Positions 44,713 to 55,096 of a stretch of DNA of 64,000 nt are shown here, in pieces. Source of the DNA: an uncultured cyanobacterium. GTDB taxonomy: Bacteria; Cyanobacteriota; Cyanobacteriia; Thermostichales; Thermostichaceae. Position 1 is the first letter of the stretch. The number at the start of each line of letters is the position of its first letter. The stretch lies in contig CALFBB010000011.1 of NCBI GenBank assembly GCA_937944885.1, positions 1 through 64,000 of the forward strand. Reading direction: 5' to 3'. Position numbers and translations under genes: made by a program. The notes under the pieces are model-generated. The model was not told the origin of the DNA. It did no database searches and worked only from the letters and a program-made list of their open reading frames with translations.

Positions 44713-45204
44713 TTAGGGGGTGGTTCGGGTTGGTACACCAGAGTTTTTCAGATCGGGCAATCCCACATCCCCCTGATTCAAGGGTAAGTCCTGATCGGGG
44801 CAGTGGTAAGGAGCATAGGCTAGGATGGCAGCTCCTGTAAACCGGGCAATCCCTTGCATTTGCCCCAAGGAAAGGTTGGGGGTAGCAGCAAGAGTTTCTA
44901 GGGTTTGAGAGATCCAGTCTTGGTGGGATGTGCCTCGGCGACGGGCAGCACAGTAGCGTTCTCCAATCTGGGCTCCCTGAGTGTAGAGGGTTTCGTTGAG
45001 GGTCGCTCCCTGTTGACGACCCCAAAAGTGGAGGGCAAGGCGGTAGTGCTGGTGGGCTTGTTCTGCAGTCAGGGTTTGCTGAGGGGATCCCGTACTGGCC
45101 CAGCTTGGGAGAGGGGCACAGGTTAATAGACTCAAGGCCATCACCGCCGCACCGATGGAACTGATGCCCAAGCGTGGGAACAACTTGCCGACTTGCTTTG
45201 TCAT
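44713..45204 (-). CDS. exported protein of unknown function
   Basis: About 163 residues from ATG 45204 (ATG 45222 adds six). The N-terminus has Lys/Arg, a hydrophobic core (AAVMALSLLTCAPL) and the cleavage-like PSWASTG, a Sec signal peptide. The mature part contains Gln-rich helices (TAEQAHQHYRLALHFWGRQQG) and two Cys (YCAARRRG; YHCPDQD) that could form a disulfide. The function is unknown. Confidence 0.6.
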   Translation of the reverse strand: MTKQVGKLFPRLGISSIGAAVMALSLLTCAPLPSWASTGSPQQTLTAEQAHQHYRLALHFWGRQQGATLNETLYTQGAQIGERYCAARRRGTSHQDWISQTLETLAATPNLSLGQMQGIARFTGAAILAYAPYHCPDQDLPLNQGDVGLPDLKNSGVPTRTTP

Positions 45205-45306
45205 TGCTTTAATAAGCCTCACAACAGCCCCACCCTAAACACAGCCATTTGCTGCTGGGGGATTCGTTAAACTTAGGTTCAGAGTTGTGTGAAGAAGCTG
45301 TAACCC

Positions 45307-46215
45307 ATGCCCGAAAACAGTTCTGGCTCTGAAAATGCCAGCGATAGGGTTTTGAACGGGGGTTCGGAGCAAAAATCCTACCTGCGCTCCGCCCACCCCA
45401 TGCGTGCCCTTCTGGCAGGGGTTCGCAGCAGCAACAACTTGCCGCAACATGACCAGGCTTCGGTGAACCCAGTTTTATCGCGGCTCAGAAGGCTGGTGCT
45501 GTGGGGAAATACAGCCCATTGGGAGGCGGCGGGGCTGATCCTGCTGGGGAGCCTGTTGGTGGTTTACCGCTGGCGGGGCACTCTGCTGATGCTGATCAAC
45601 CCCAGTTATGTGAACGTGGCCCTGTTGGCGGGGCTATGCTTACTGGGCCTGGGGATTGCTCGTTGGCAGGGATCCCAAGCTGCTATGTCCGAAGCTCATA
45701 CCTCTTTGCTGGGGCCTAGGTTGGGGGCAGGGTTACTGGTTGTAACGGCTATTTTGGGATTTTGGGTGCAGCCGCGCCCTCTGTCTGGCCAGACGGCCCT
45801 CAATCGGGGGGTATCTCCCTATCTGGGGGTATCCCGCAGCCAACCCCAAGCCTTTCGTCCTCAGATTGATCCCCGTCAGCGGACCCTGTTGGATTGGGTG
45901 CGCACCCTGGATGTGTATCCGGATCCCTACAACTATGTGGATCAGCCGGTACGGGTGCAGGGGTTTGTCATACCTGAAGAGCGGCCTAACCATTTTGTGA
46001 TTGCTCGCTTTTTGGTCAGTTGTTGTGCGGCCGATGCCTACCCTGTGGGTCTGCCGGTGCAGTGGCCGGGGGCAGAAGATCTCGCCGCCGACAGCTGGTT
46101 GCGCCTAGAAGGAAGAATGGCGGTAGAGCAACGGAATGGCACCTCACAGCTGGTGATTGTGGCAGAGCAGATTGAGCCGCTGCCCATGCCGACGAATCCC
46201 TATGCAGACGAATGA
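45307..46215 (+). CDS. TIGR03943/DUF1980-family membrane protein
   Basis: A 302-residue protein with three or so hydrophobic segments in the N-terminal half (AAGLILLGSLLVVY, NVALLAGLCLLGLGI, GAGLLVVTAILGFW) and a soluble C-terminal domain with HFVIARFLVSCCAADAYPVGLPV, the conserved CC-A-D signature. Elsewhere the family pairs with a DUF318 permease; no such permease is adjacent. The gene overlaps the start region of the next ORF by four bases. The function is unknown but envelope-linked. Confidence 0.82.
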   Translation: MPENSSGSENASDRVLNGGSEQKSYLRSAHPMRALLAGVRSSNNLPQHDQASVNPVLSRLRRLVLWGNTAHWEAAGLILLGSLLVVYRWRGTLLMLINPSYVNVALLAGLCLLGLGIARWQGSQAAMSEAHTSLLGPRLGAGLLVVTAILGFWVQPRPLSGQTALNRGVSPYLGVSRSQPQAFRPQIDPRQRTLLDWVRTLDVYPDPYNYVDQPVRVQGFVIPEERPNHFVIARFLVSCCAADAYPVGLPVQWPGAEDLAADSWLRLEGRMAVEQRNGTSQLVIVAEQIEPLPMPTNPYADE

Positions 46216-46223
46216 GAAGCCCT

Positions 46224-47672
46224 ATGAACCGTATCCCTGCTTTAGGTCCCATTTGGCTGGCCCGCTGGTTTCCTCAACCGCTGGATCGCTGGGTCGCAGG
46301 GATCAGCCTTTGCAGCTTTGCAGTTGGGATCCTCTTGGTTTTGCTGGGTAATCATGCAGCCCCTTACGTGCAGGATTTTAATTGGCAACAGCAACGGGTG
46401 GGAGCCCAAGATTTGCAAATGGTGCTCACCTTTAACCGCCCGATGGATCCCGACAGTATTGAGGCCCATCTGGAGGTACAGCCACCCTTGCCGGGGCGGA
46501 TGCGTAAGTTAGGACGCCGCTTCTTTTGGACTTTGAGCTCACCCGCTCCTTATGGTCAAACCTATCGGGTACAGTTGCAAGGAGCTGTGGATGAGCGGGG
46601 CCAGGTGATGGTTCGCCCCTTTGAGGGAGAATTTCGTACCCCGGACCGGCAGCTGCTGGGGATTGCCACCGAGCCGGCACAGGCGGGGCGACTGTTTTTA
46701 TACAACCTAGAGACCCAATCCACCACGCTGCTCACTCCGGCAGGGATGAAGGTGACGCAGATGCAGCCTAGTGCCGATGGCCGCTATGTTTACTATTTTG
46801 CCACGGCAACTACCCTGCAACAGCAGGATCTCTATCGCCTTAACCTGGAGGAGCAGTCTATACAGTTGCTGCTGGATCATCAGGGCTACCAAAATTTGCG
46901 CTTTCAAGTTTCCCCTACGGGAGAACTGGTGGTTGTTGAACGGATGCCCCTGCAGCGGGATCCCTTGGGCTTAGTGGAACCGCAACTGTGGGTACAAAAA
47001 ACTCACCGGGATCCTTTTCAGCTCTTGCGACTGGATACAGCCGTGGGGGGAGATTTTTTTATCAGCCCAGATGAGAGAAGCCTGCTCATTTCTCAAGGGC
47101 AAGGGGTAGGGATTGTGCCTTTGCACCCGCGGGCGGCAGCAGAAAGTTTCCTGGCTCAGTTTGGTCAAACCTTAGCAATTCGACCGGATGGACGCTTTGG
47201 GGCCCTGCTGCGCTTTAACCCCGACTATACCTGCAGCCTCTGGATTGTCAGTAACACTGGCAATAGCCAAGAGATCTTGGTGGTGGAAGGCTCGATTGGG
47301 GTAGGTGCTTTTTCCCCCGCGGCGCCCGTGTTTTATAGCTTGGTGAATAAGATTGACCCGGAAACCTACACGGAGTTCCCCCAGCTTTTGGCCATGAACT
47401 GGGAGGAGGACCGTCAGATAGAAGTGGTTCGGGCAGAGTACCCGACGGGATTGGATTTCAGCCTAGCCCCGGATGGGCGTACCCTGGCCTATACCTTGCT
47501 GCAGCCGTTTCAGGAGGGAGTATCGGATCCCTCTGCTCCCCTCAGCCGGAGCGGTCAGGCCATTGCCAGCTCGGAAGTATGGCTGTTGGATGTTGAGGAG
47601 GATGGGCAACCGATTTTCAGCAGCCGTCGTCGCCTGCTGCTGGGGAGTAGCACCCTGGCTTGGATCCCGTAA
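46224..47672 (+). CDS. membrane-anchored beta-propeller protein with N-terminal Ig-like domain
   Basis: A ~482-residue protein. One membrane anchor (GISLCSFAVGILLVLLG) is followed by an SbsA/Big_5 Ig-like domain (DLQMVLTFNRPMDPDSIEAHLEVQP) and a TolB/WD40-like propeller (PSADGRYVYYFA, ISPDERSLLIS, IRPDGRFGALL, LAPDGRTLAYTLL). The propeller probably binds protein or glycan in the periplasm. ATG 46212 is an alternative start overlapping the previous gene. It is followed by DUF4330 and lpxD. Confidence 0.75.
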   Translation: MNRIPALGPIWLARWFPQPLDRWVAGISLCSFAVGILLVLLGNHAAPYVQDFNWQQQRVGAQDLQMVLTFNRPMDPDSIEAHLEVQPPLPGRMRKLGRRFFWTLSSPAPYGQTYRVQLQGAVDERGQVMVRPFEGEFRTPDRQLLGIATEPAQAGRLFLYNLETQSTTLLTPAGMKVTQMQPSADGRYVYYFATATTLQQQDLYRLNLEEQSIQLLLDHQGYQNLRFQVSPTGELVVVERMPLQRDPLGLVEPQLWVQKTHRDPFQLLRLDTAVGGDFFISPDERSLLISQGQGVGIVPLHPRAAAESFLAQFGQTLAIRPDGRFGALLRFNPDYTCSLWIVSNTGNSQEILVVEGSIGVGAFSPAAPVFYSLVNKIDPETYTEFPQLLAMNWEEDRQIEVVRAEYPTGLDFSLAPDGRTLAYTLLQPFQEGVSDPSAPLSRSGQAIASSEVWLLDVEEDGQPIFSSRRRLLLGSSTLAWIP

Positions 47673-47743
47673 AAGATGGATTTGCTTGGGGAGAGGAGCA
47701 AACCTGCCTAGAATCAAAACAGTGTGTTGAAGGGGAGGTCAAG

Positions 47744-48262
47744 ATGCGGGTGATCGACAGCCAAGGACGACTCTTGGGCAGGGTGAGCCTGTTGGATCTG
47801 GGGGCACTGGTAATTGTGGGAGTGGCGATTGTGGCGGTGCTGTTTTTTCCCGGTCGGCAGGCGGGCAGTGTGGTGCAGGTGGGGGGCGGATCCCCTGTGC
47901 CGGTGGAAGTGGATATGATCGTACGCGGCATCAGCAGCCGTTCTATGGAACCTTTCCAGGCCGGGCAGAAGGCTGATTTGATTATTCGCAACCAGCCCTA
48001 TGGTCAGGTGGAAGTGGTGCGGGTGGAGAATGTTACCCGTACTGTGCCAGTGGTCTTCCCAGATGGTCGGGTGCAAAATTTGCCGGATCCAGAAGCCTAC
48101 CGCCTTGATTTGGTGTTGACCTTGCGCGGGCGTGGGCAGCGCACCGAGAATGGCATTGTCTTGGGCAACAACCGTGTCAAAATCGGCGTCCCGCTGGAGC
48201 TAGAAACCTTTGACTACAACCTGCGGGGCACCGTGATGGATGTGCGGCTATTGCAATCTTAA
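47744..48262 (+). CDS. DUF4330-family membrane protein
   Basis: A 172-residue cyanobacterial family protein: MRVIDSQGRLLGRVSLLDLGALVIVGVAIVAVLFF is the typical N-terminus with one membrane helix, and a beta-rich domain follows (VEVDMIVRGISSRS, RLDLVLTLRGRG, VKIGVPLELETFDYN). The start at ATG 47744 has AGGGGAGG upstream. No enzymatic motif is seen. It sits between the propeller gene and lpxD on the same strand, suggesting an envelope role. Confidence 0.85.
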   Translation: MRVIDSQGRLLGRVSLLDLGALVIVGVAIVAVLFFPGRQAGSVVQVGGGSPVPVEVDMIVRGISSRSMEPFQAGQKADLIIRNQPYGQVEVVRVENVTRTVPVVFPDGRVQNLPDPEAYRLDLVLTLRGRGQRTENGIVLGNNRVKIGVPLELETFDYNLRGTVMDVRLLQS

Positions 48263-48285
48263 AAGCTCCCCTCGGTGTGAAGACA

Positions 48286-49329
48286 ATGCAACTCCAGGAG
48301 ATTGCCCAAAAGTTGGGATGCACCTATGAAGGGGATCCCCACCTAGAAATCCAGGGTGTAGCCAGCTTGGCGGATGCTCGAGCAGGGGAGCTGAGCTTTC
48401 TCAGCGAGGCCCGTTACCTGCCTCTCCTGGAGCAAACCCAAGCCAGTGCAGTGATTGTAGCAGAGTCTACCCCCCTACCGCGCTCAATCGCCTGTTTGCG
48501 AGGCCGGGATCCCCGGTTGCTGTTTGCTCAAGCGATTGAGTTGTTTTACCAACCCTATCAGGCTCCGGCTGGCATTCATTCCACGGCAGTCATTGATGAC
48601 AGTGCTCAGCTGGGCGAAGGGGTAGCCATTGGGCCAAATGTGGTAATCATGGCAGGCGTAAAGATTGGTGACCATACCCAGGTGCATGCCAATGTAACCA
48701 TTTATCCCCAGGTGCGCATTGGATGTCGCTGCCAGTTGTTTGCTAACTGTGTGATTCACGAGCGTACAGAAATTGGGGATGACTGCCTGATTCACAGTGG
48801 AGCCGTGATTGGTGACGACGGCTTTGGTCATGTTCCCCTTGCCGATGGCTCCTGGCGACGCATGTTGCAGGCGGGGCGGGTAGTGTTAGAAGACGGAGTG
48901 GATGTAGGCAGCAATACCACCATTGACCGGGCAGCGGTAGGAGAAACCCGTATTGGCCGCGGCAGCAAGATCGACAACCTGGTGCAAATCGGCCATGGGG
49001 TTAAGACCGGTCCCAACTGCCTGATCATCGCGCAAGTGGGTATTGCTGGGGGTACGCAGCTGGGTCAGCAGGTCATTTTGGCTGGGCAATCCGGCTTGGC
49101 AGGGCACCTGCAGATTGGGGATGGGGTGCGCGTTGCTGCTCAAACCGGTGTTACCGGTGATATTCCGGCAGGGCAAACGGTGGCCGGCTACCCCCATCAG
49201 CCGGTGTCGGAATGGCGAAAAAGTATGGTGGCCCTGCGACACTTGCCGGATTTACAACGCACCCTACGTCAGTTGCAAACCCGTGTGGCCAAGCTGGAGG
49301 AGCAGTTGGGCCTTGATCGGGATCCCTAA
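48286..49329 (+). CDS. lpxD: UDP-3-O-acylglucosamine N-acyltransferase
   Basis: Lipid A biosynthesis acyltransferase of 347 residues. The uridine-binding N-terminal domain (LASLADARAGELSFLSE) precedes a left-handed beta-helix of hexapeptide repeats (IGPNVVIMAGVKIGDHTQVHANV). The catalytic His lies in GDDGFGHV, and NTTIDRAAVGETRIG is the family signature. It transfers the acyl chain to UDP-3-O-acyl-glucosamine. GTG 48277 is an alternative start. Its presence shows that the envelope makes lipid A. Confidence 0.94.
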   Translation: MQLQEIAQKLGCTYEGDPHLEIQGVASLADARAGELSFLSEARYLPLLEQTQASAVIVAESTPLPRSIACLRGRDPRLLFAQAIELFYQPYQAPAGIHSTAVIDDSAQLGEGVAIGPNVVIMAGVKIGDHTQVHANVTIYPQVRIGCRCQLFANCVIHERTEIGDDCLIHSGAVIGDDGFGHVPLADGSWRRMLQAGRVVLEDGVDVGSNTTIDRAAVGETRIGRGSKIDNLVQIGHGVKTGPNCLIIAQVGIAGGTQLGQQVILAGQSGLAGHLQIGDGVRVAAQTGVTGDIPAGQTVAGYPHQPVSEWRKSMVALRHLPDLQRTLRQLQTRVAKLEEQLGLDRDP

Positions 49330-49442
49330 AACTCAAGGTAGTACCACTTGTGCTCAGGTTGTGTTTAGGACGTCCTGAGTGATGGAGGCTATGCTAGGGT
49401 TCTCCTACCCGTTTTACAACGGCTAAGCGCAAAAATAGTTCT

Positions 49443-49468
49443 CACCACTTAATAACACCACTTAATAA
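49443..49468. repeat. 13-bp tandem duplication
   Basis: CACCACTTAATAA is repeated twice with no spacer. Confidence 0.75.
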
Positions 49469-49473
49469 TAGAC

Positions 49474-49500
49474 AGGAATTGGAATGATAGGAATTGGAAT
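49474..49500. repeat. 12-bp direct repeat with 15-bp period
   Basis: AGGAATTGGAAT occurs at 49474-49485 and 49489-49500, separated by three bases. Confidence 0.7.
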
Positions 49501-49655
49501 TGCCATAGATTCAGCCTGTACCCTTAGCGGAAGTCCCTTTTCCCAAAACAGGAGAGGGACTTCCCAGTGTAGGTGTGTTGTGTAAACTTCCCTGATCTAT
49601 AAAGACAAGGCTTCCCGGAGGATTTGAGAGATAGCAAAGCTCTGCTCTGTCAAAG

Positions 49656-52600
49656 CTACTCAACCCCCTCAATTTTGTCTTCGATCTCCTGATACAGCTC
49701 CTGTAGCCGTTCGATATTGGCCTGCGAGGTCTGCCAATAACCACGACCATTCACCTCCAGCAGGGATCCGACAATGCGCCGGAAGGAGTGAGGGTTGAGG
49801 TTCATCAAGCGTTGGCGCATTGCCTCGTCCTTGATGAAGGTTTCGTTAGTCTCCTCGTAGATCCAGTTGTCCACTGCCCCTGCCGTGGCCGACCAGCCAG
49901 AGGTATTGACCAAGCGCTTGGCGATCTCTCGCACCCCTTCGTAGCCGTGCTTGAGCATGCCTTCGTACCACTTGGGGTTGAGCAACTTGGTGCGGGCATC
50001 GAGGCGGACGGTTTCGCTCAGGGTGCGGATCTGAGCATTGGGAGTGGTGGTATCGGCCATATATGCCGAGGGGACTTTGCCATCTTGGCGCAGACTCTGC
50101 ACCAGTTTGGTGGGATCCGAATCAAAGTAGTGGCTGACATCGGTCAGGCTGATCTCGGAGGAATCGAGATTTTGGAAGGTGACATCCACCGTTTTGAGGC
50201 TGGACTCAAACAATTGCCGCATCTGTTGATTGGGCAAGTTAGAGCCAAAGGCAAATGACTTGCGGCTGAGATACATCTCCCGCAACTCGCTTTCATTCTC
50301 CCAGGAACTATTTTCAACGGCCAAATTGATGTTGGCCGAATAGGAGCCGGAAGCATTGGAGAACACCCGAGTGGCCGCTTGGCTCAGGGTTAAACCCAGC
50401 TCCTCCGCCTGTTGCAAGGCGTGCTTACGGACAAAGTTTTGCTCCAGGGGTTCCACTGCTTCCGCAGCCAGTTTTACTGCTCGGTCGATCAAATCCATTT
50501 GGTTGACAAACAGATCCCGGAATACACCGGAGCAATTCACCACCACATCGATGCGCGGGCGACCCAATTCTTCCAGCGGGATTAGCTCCACCTTGTTCAC
50601 CCGACCTAGGGCATCGGGTTTGGGCCGTACCCCCAGCAAACACAACACCTGCGCCAGAGATTCCCCATAGGTTTTGATGTTGTCGGTACCCCATAGCACC
50701 ACGGCAATGGTCTCAGGGTATTTACCCCCGTTGACGCTCATCTCCCGCGCCAACAGCCGCTCTACCACGATTTCGGCAGATTGAATGGCCGCTGCCGTGG
50801 GAATAGACTGGGGATCCAAAGCGTGGATATTTTTCCCGGTAGGCAACACATTCGGGTTGCGAATCGGATCCCCGCCTGGCCCTGGCAAAATGTACTCCCC
50901 TTCTAACGCCCGCAAAAGGGATCCCAGCTCAAAATCTGCCGTCAGTTGTTTGAGACATTCTTCCAGAAACTCAAACAAGGGCTTAAGCAAATCCGCATCC
51001 ACATGGGGATATCCGGCTTCTTTGAGCGCCACCAGCCAAGGGGCCTGACGACCCATGTTCAAGAAATTCAGCCGTGCTACCTTGGAAACCCGCCCATCAG
51101 CATCGGTCTGTTCTTTGACCAGAGCAGTGACGGCTTTCTGGCAGGCCTTGTTGATCTGATCCAGCAATTCTGTATCTGCCAAATGCCCGCGATCCCGATT
51201 GCGATAGATCTCATCCAAATCCCGTCCCAAACTTTGGGCAAGGATGCGCGGTAGGCCAAGGATCCCTTCTTCGCTGCGGTCGATGCTGGCAATACTGACC
51301 AAGGTGGCAATGGCCTCTTCAGCCGTGGGGGGTGCCCCGATCACGTGCAGGCCACAGGGCAACAGGCGTGACTCAATTTCCATCAACTTGGCGTAGAGCT
51401 TGCCTACAACCGTATCCCGCTCCTGCAAGCTCAACTGGGCAGCATCCACCTGCGGTAGTTCCACATCTTTATCCAGGTTGACCAAGCGGGCCTTGTCGCA
51501 AATGCTGTTGACAATTTGGATGCCGCGCCCTCCTTCCCGCAGGCTTTGGTAAGAGCCGATCAACTCCCGCAATTCCTGTAAGCCTTTGTACAGGCCGGCA
51601 TTTTCCGCCGGTGGCGTCAGGTAGCTAATGGTACAGGCATAGCCCCGCCGTTTGGCAATGGTGGCTTCGCTAGGGTTATTGGCGGCGTAGTAGTAAAGGT
51701 TGGGCAGCGAGCCGATTAAATTGTCGGGATAGCACTCCCCAGACATGCCGATTTGTTTGCCGGGCATAAACTCCAGGGATCCATGGGTACCAAAGTGCAG
51801 CACCGCATCTGCCCCCCAGACTTTTTCTAGGTAGGTGTAGTAAGCAGCAAAGCCGTGGTGGGGGCTAGCAGACTTAGAAAAGAGCAGCCGCATCGGATCC
51901 CCTTCGTAACCAAAGGTGGGCTGTACTCCGATAAAGACATTGCCGAAGTGCTTGCCATAAATCAACAGGTTTTGCCCATCGGTATTCAGTTGTCCCGGTG
52001 CCGGACCCCAGTATTCTTCAATCGCCTTCACATTGGGGGTGAGAGCTTCGTACTCCCGCACCGACAACCTAGCGGCAACGTTGAGTTCTGGACTGGCGTA
52101 CTGGGCCTGAGCATCATGCAGGATCGCCTCCATCAGCTCCTGAGGGGTTTTGGGCAGATCGGATCCCAGGTCGTAGCCATTACTGGCCAAGGCCTGCATC
52201 ACCCGGTGAATGGAAGCAAACACATCCAAATAGGCTGCCGTACCCACATTGCCCTTGTCCGGCGGGAAGCTAAAAACGGTAATGGCAATTTTTTTCTCCA
52301 GCTTGGGTTTACGGCGCAAATTGGCCCACTTGAGGGCACGACTGGCAATCAGTTCAATCCGATCCTGCATGGCGTGGGCTTTGCCCGTTGCCGCATCCCG
52401 GCCGGAGAGAATGATCGGGTCAATGGCCCCATCCAGCTCCGGAATGGCAATCTGCAACGCCACCTGCACCGGATGCAAGCCCAAATCGCTACCTGCCCAT
52501 TCCTCAGTGGACTGAAACACCAAAGGCAATGCCACCATATAAGGGCGATTCAGCCGTTGCAAGGCCTCCACCGCTTTGGGATGATCTTGACGGGCAGGTC

Positions 52601-53624
52601 CCCCCACCAAAGCAAAGCCTGTTAAGGACACCACCACATCCACAATGGGCGCTGTTTTCTCGGCATTCCAAAAAAACTCGTTCACCGGCTTGGAAAAGTC
52701 CAGCCCACCCGCAAAAATAGGCAGCACCCGCGCCCCCCGTGACTCCAGCTCTTGCACCATGGCCACGTAGTGGGCGTCATCCCCGGTCACCAGGTGCGTC
52801 CGTTGCAGCACCAAACCCACGCAAGGAGCTAAGGGATCCTTAACCTCTGCCGGCAGATCCTCTCGCCCATTTAACCAGGCCAGATACTCCGACACCGTCT
52901 CAAACATCTTGGGGGCCAGCGGATGCCAGATACCCATGTCTGGGTAAGTCACCGGCTCAGCAAACTTGATCCGATCTTTCATTCCCGGCAGATAGCGATC
53001 CGCCAGCATCAGCAAAAAGTTCTCCAGGTTTTCGGCGGATCCCCCCAACCAGTACTGGAAGCTGAGCATGAAGTTACGGGCATCCTGCGCCTTGTCAAAG
53101 GGCAAATACTTCAGCACCTTAGGCAAGGTTTGCAACAGCTTCAGCATCCCCTCCTGAAAGCTGGAGCCCTGCTTTTCCTTGCGCTTGCGCATGAACTGAG
53201 CAATGGCACTCTTGGATTGCCCCAGCTGCTCCATGGAAAAGGATCCCAGCTTGTTCAGGCGCATCACCTCCGGCATGGAGGGGAACACCACCACCGCATC
53301 CAGTCGATCCCGTACCCCACTGACCGCCTGCACCACCTTCTGGGCAATATCTTCGATAAAAATTAGAGAGCCGATGAATACATCTGCCGTTTCCAGATCC
53401 CGCTGAAACGCTTCGTAGCCCGAGGGATCCCGCAGCTCTTCCACCAGGTAGCCGCTTATTTCAACAGCAAGACGCGTGTTCTCCCTGTTGATGCGCTGCA
53501 CCGCCGCTGTCAGGGCACTCTGATACTGTGGCTCCAACACCACGTACACCACCCTCATCAATGTGCGATCCCCTAGCTCAGCCGGGGCAATATGGCGGGT
53601 TGTGGGTTTGACCAAAGTAAACAT
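49656..53624 (-). CDS. chlH: magnesium chelatase subunit H
   Basis: A 1322-residue protein of the CobN/BchH family that carries protoporphyrin IX and Mg2+ insertion for chlorophyll synthesis, working with ChlI and ChlD. The N-terminus [17 protein letters not shown], the middle segments [23 protein letters not shown] and NILPGK-like loops, and [21 protein letters not shown] match cyanobacterial ChlH. The start at ATG 53624 is supported by GGAGAG upstream. The size is normal and no frameshift is seen. Confidence 0.97.
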   Translation of the reverse strand: MFTLVKPTTRHIAPAELGDRTLMRVVYVVLEPQYQSALTAAVQRINRENTRLAVEISGYLVEELRDPSGYEAFQRDLETADVFIGSLIFIEDIAQKVVQAVSGVRDRLDAVVVFPSMPEVMRLNKLGSFSMEQLGQSKSAIAQFMRKRKEKQGSSFQEGMLKLLQTLPKVLKYLPFDKAQDARNFMLSFQYWLGGSAENLENFLLMLADRYLPGMKDRIKFAEPVTYPDMGIWHPLAPKMFETVSEYLAWLNGREDLPAEVKDPLAPCVGLVLQRTHLVTGDDAHYVAMVQELESRGARVLPIFAGGLDFSKPVNEFFWNAEKTAPIVDVVVSLTGFALVGGPARQDHPKAVEALQRLNRPYMVALPLVFQSTEEWAGSDLGLHPVQVALQIAIPELDGAIDPIILSGRDAATGKAHAMQDRIELIASRALKWANLRRKPKLEKKIAITVFSFPPDKGNVGTAAYLDVFASIHRVMQALASNGYDLGSDLPKTPQELMEAILHDAQAQYASPELNVAARLSVREYEALTPNVKAIEEYWGPAPGQLNTDGQNLLIYGKHFGNVFIGVQPTFGYEGDPMRLLFSKSASPHHGFAAYYTYLEKVWGADAVLHFGTHGSLEFMPGKQIGMSGECYPDNLIGSLPNLYYYAANNPSEATIAKRRGYACTISYLTPPAENAGLYKGLQELRELIGSYQSLREGGRGIQIVNSICDKARLVNLDKDVELPQVDAAQLSLQERDTVVGKLYAKLMEIESRLLPCGLHVIGAPPTAEEAIATLVSIASIDRSEEGILGLPRILAQSLGRDLDEIYRNRDRGHLADTELLDQINKACQKAVTALVKEQTDADGRVSKVARLNFLNMGRQAPWLVALKEAGYPHVDADLLKPLFEFLEECLKQLTADFELGSLLRALEGEYILPGPGGDPIRNPNVLPTGKNIHALDPQSIPTAAAIQSAEIVVERLLAREMSVNGGKYPETIAVVLWGTDNIKTYGESLAQVLCLLGVRPKPDALGRVNKVELIPLEELGRPRIDVVVNCSGVFRDLFVNQMDLIDRAVKLAAEAVEPLEQNFVRKHALQQAEELGLTLSQAATRVFSNASGSYSANINLAVENSSWENESELREMYLSRKSFAFGSNLPNQQMRQLFESSLKTVDVTFQNLDSSEISLTDVSHYFDSDPTKLVQSLRQDGKVPSAYMADTTTPNAQIRTLSETVRLDARTKLLNPKWYEGMLKHGYEGVREIAKRLVNTSGWSATAGAVDNWIYEETNETFIKDEAMRQRLMNLNPHSFRRIVGSLLEVNGRGYWQTSQANIERLQELYQEIEDKIEGVE

Positions 53625-53829
53625 GCGGTCACTCTCCGTAGTGCAATGCAAAGAAGCAGGTAGGGGGACAGGTACTTTCCCCCATCGCCTGTCTATCGTT
53701 CTACCAGAGAAAGGGATACCAAGGCGTCAAGAGTCGTTACATGCTTAATAATTCGCAATAATTTCTGGTATGTTGTAAATGCATGGTAAGGGATCCCTCA
53801 TCAGAAAGAAGACTCAGCAATCCGAAGGG

Positions 53830-54113
53830 TTTCTAAGTCCACGACCCCTTTTGTTGAGCACAGGGGTAGAAATCAGGGTTGTCTTCACATCCTTATGCCC
53901 CAATTTCTTGTACGGTTCTAATTAACCGTTTTGAAGCAGGTGGGTGGCAAGGCTGTGGCGAAAGGTGTGGCAACCGCTTGAATATTCAGCAGATTGGAGC
54001 ATCAACCTGTGGGCTAAGCGATGTAAGACCTGCTCATCAGGCGGCTGCTGTTTGTAGGGAAACCCTTCTCCATTCAGAATCTCATGCGCCACCACTTTAC
54101 AGAAGCAAGCCAA
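53830..54113 (-). pseudogene. relic of an integron-type tyrosine recombinase (C-terminal part)
   Basis: On the minus strand the frame reads EQVLHRLAHRLM, then SGCHTFRHSLATHLLQNG, the Arg-containing box of tyrosine recombinases. After an in-frame TAA it continues KLGHKDVKTTLISTPVLNKRGRG, which matches the integrase C-terminal box (LGHxDVKTTxIYTHVLNRGGRG). The catalytic Tyr in IYTH has become Ser, and the TAA interrupts the box. No N-terminal part remains. It is therefore an inactive fragment of an IntI/Xer-like gene. Confidence 0.75.
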
Positions 54114-54125
54114 TAGCTAAAAGAG

Positions 54126-54155
54126 TATGTCAAAATTTGGTATGTCAAAATTTGG
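54126..54155. repeat. 15-bp tandem duplication
   Basis: TATGTCAAAATTTGG occurs twice in succession between the integrase relic and potC. It adds an in-frame upstream ATG to potC. Confidence 0.7.
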
Positions 54156-54186
54156 GACAAATCATTTGCATGGCAGGAGAGTGTTG

Positions 54187-54990
54187 ATGTTGGGAAAGGT
54201 GCCACCCTGGTTGCGCGGAGTCAGTTATGCCATCTATGCCTTTTTGTATCTGCCGATCCTGTTGATTGTTATCTATTCCTTTAATCGGGCCCGCTTTGGC
54301 TTGGTGTGGACAGGGTTCACCTTCGACTGGTATGGATCCCTATTCCAAAACCGGATGGTCTGGCAGGCCACTCAAAATACTTTAATCCTAGCTCTGGTCA
54401 GTACTCTGATCAGCACGGTTCTGGGATCCCTGCTGGGCTATGGGCTGTATCGCTATCGATTCCCCGGAAAAAATACCTTTCAAGGGCTGATACTCCTGCC
54501 GGTAATTATTCCAGATATTGTGATGGCGATTACATTGCTGCTGTTTTATCGGTTCTTGCGCTACTATACCGGCTTATTTGAGCTGGGTTTATGGACGATG
54601 ATCTTGGCTCATATCACATTCCAGATCTCTTTTGTGGCCATTGTGGTGCGCAGCCGCTTGCAGCTTTTGGATCCCACCCTCGAAGAAGCAGCCCATGATC
54701 TCTATGCCAATACTTGGCAGAAACTGCGCTATGTGACGCTACCCTTGGCCATACCCGGTATCCTCGCCGCTACTTTGTTGGCCTTTACCCTTTCAATTGA
54801 TGATTTTGTTATCTCTTTTTTCACCAGTGGGCCAGAGAGCCTAACCTTACCCATTTTGATCTACAGCACAGCACGGCGGGGCGTTACCCCTGAGATTAAC
54901 GCCCTTTCGACCTTGATTCTGTTAATTACCTTTGTGGTTGTTATGGGAATCAATATGCTGGGTCATCCTCGGCAGACACCCAATTCATAG
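54187..54990 (+). CDS. potC: spermidine/putrescine ABC transporter permease PotC
   Basis: A 267-residue permease with about six membrane helices. The N-terminal LPILLIVIYSFNRARFG and the ATPase-contact loop EEAAHDLYANTWQKLRYVTLPLAIPGI are typical of PotC, as is LAFTLSIDDFVISFF. It should import polyamines together with PotA, PotB and PotD, none of which is nearby. AGGAG at 54174-54178 supports ATG 54187. It faces metH convergently. Confidence 0.9.
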   Translation: MLGKVPPWLRGVSYAIYAFLYLPILLIVIYSFNRARFGLVWTGFTFDWYGSLFQNRMVWQATQNTLILALVSTLISTVLGSLLGYGLYRYRFPGKNTFQGLILLPVIIPDIVMAITLLLFYRFLRYYTGLFELGLWTMILAHITFQISFVAIVVRSRLQLLDPTLEEAAHDLYANTWQKLRYVTLPLAIPGILAATLLAFTLSIDDFVISFFTSGPESLTLPILIYSTARRGVTPEINALSTLILLITFVVVMGINMLGHPRQTPNS

Positions 54991-55096
54991 TTCGTTATTC
55001 ATCAAATGCTTTAACAAGATACTTTACACAGAATTGACCAGTAGTGGGTTCACGTTCACTGGCTATAAGATACACTTTTGTTTCGGTGCTCTGAAA

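Larger units (their letters stand above)
49330..49655. other. gene-free gap between lpxD and chlH
   Basis: About 325 bases between convergent lpxD and chlH. They hold two tandem duplications (49443-49468 and 49474-49500) and an inverted repeat (GGAAGTCCCT/AGGGACTTCC, 49529-49564) with a 16-base loop. The inverted repeat has no T-run on either strand. Confidence 0.5.

Noticed and set aside
49529-49564. Strong 10-bp inverted repeat as a bidirectional terminator between lpxD and chlH
   Set aside because: No T-run on either side and a 16-base loop, so not a classical intrinsic terminator; kept only as a note on the gap.
51855-52625. 256-residue ORF antisense to chlH
   Set aside because: Entirely inside the conserved chlH coding sequence; long only because of GC-rich codon bias.
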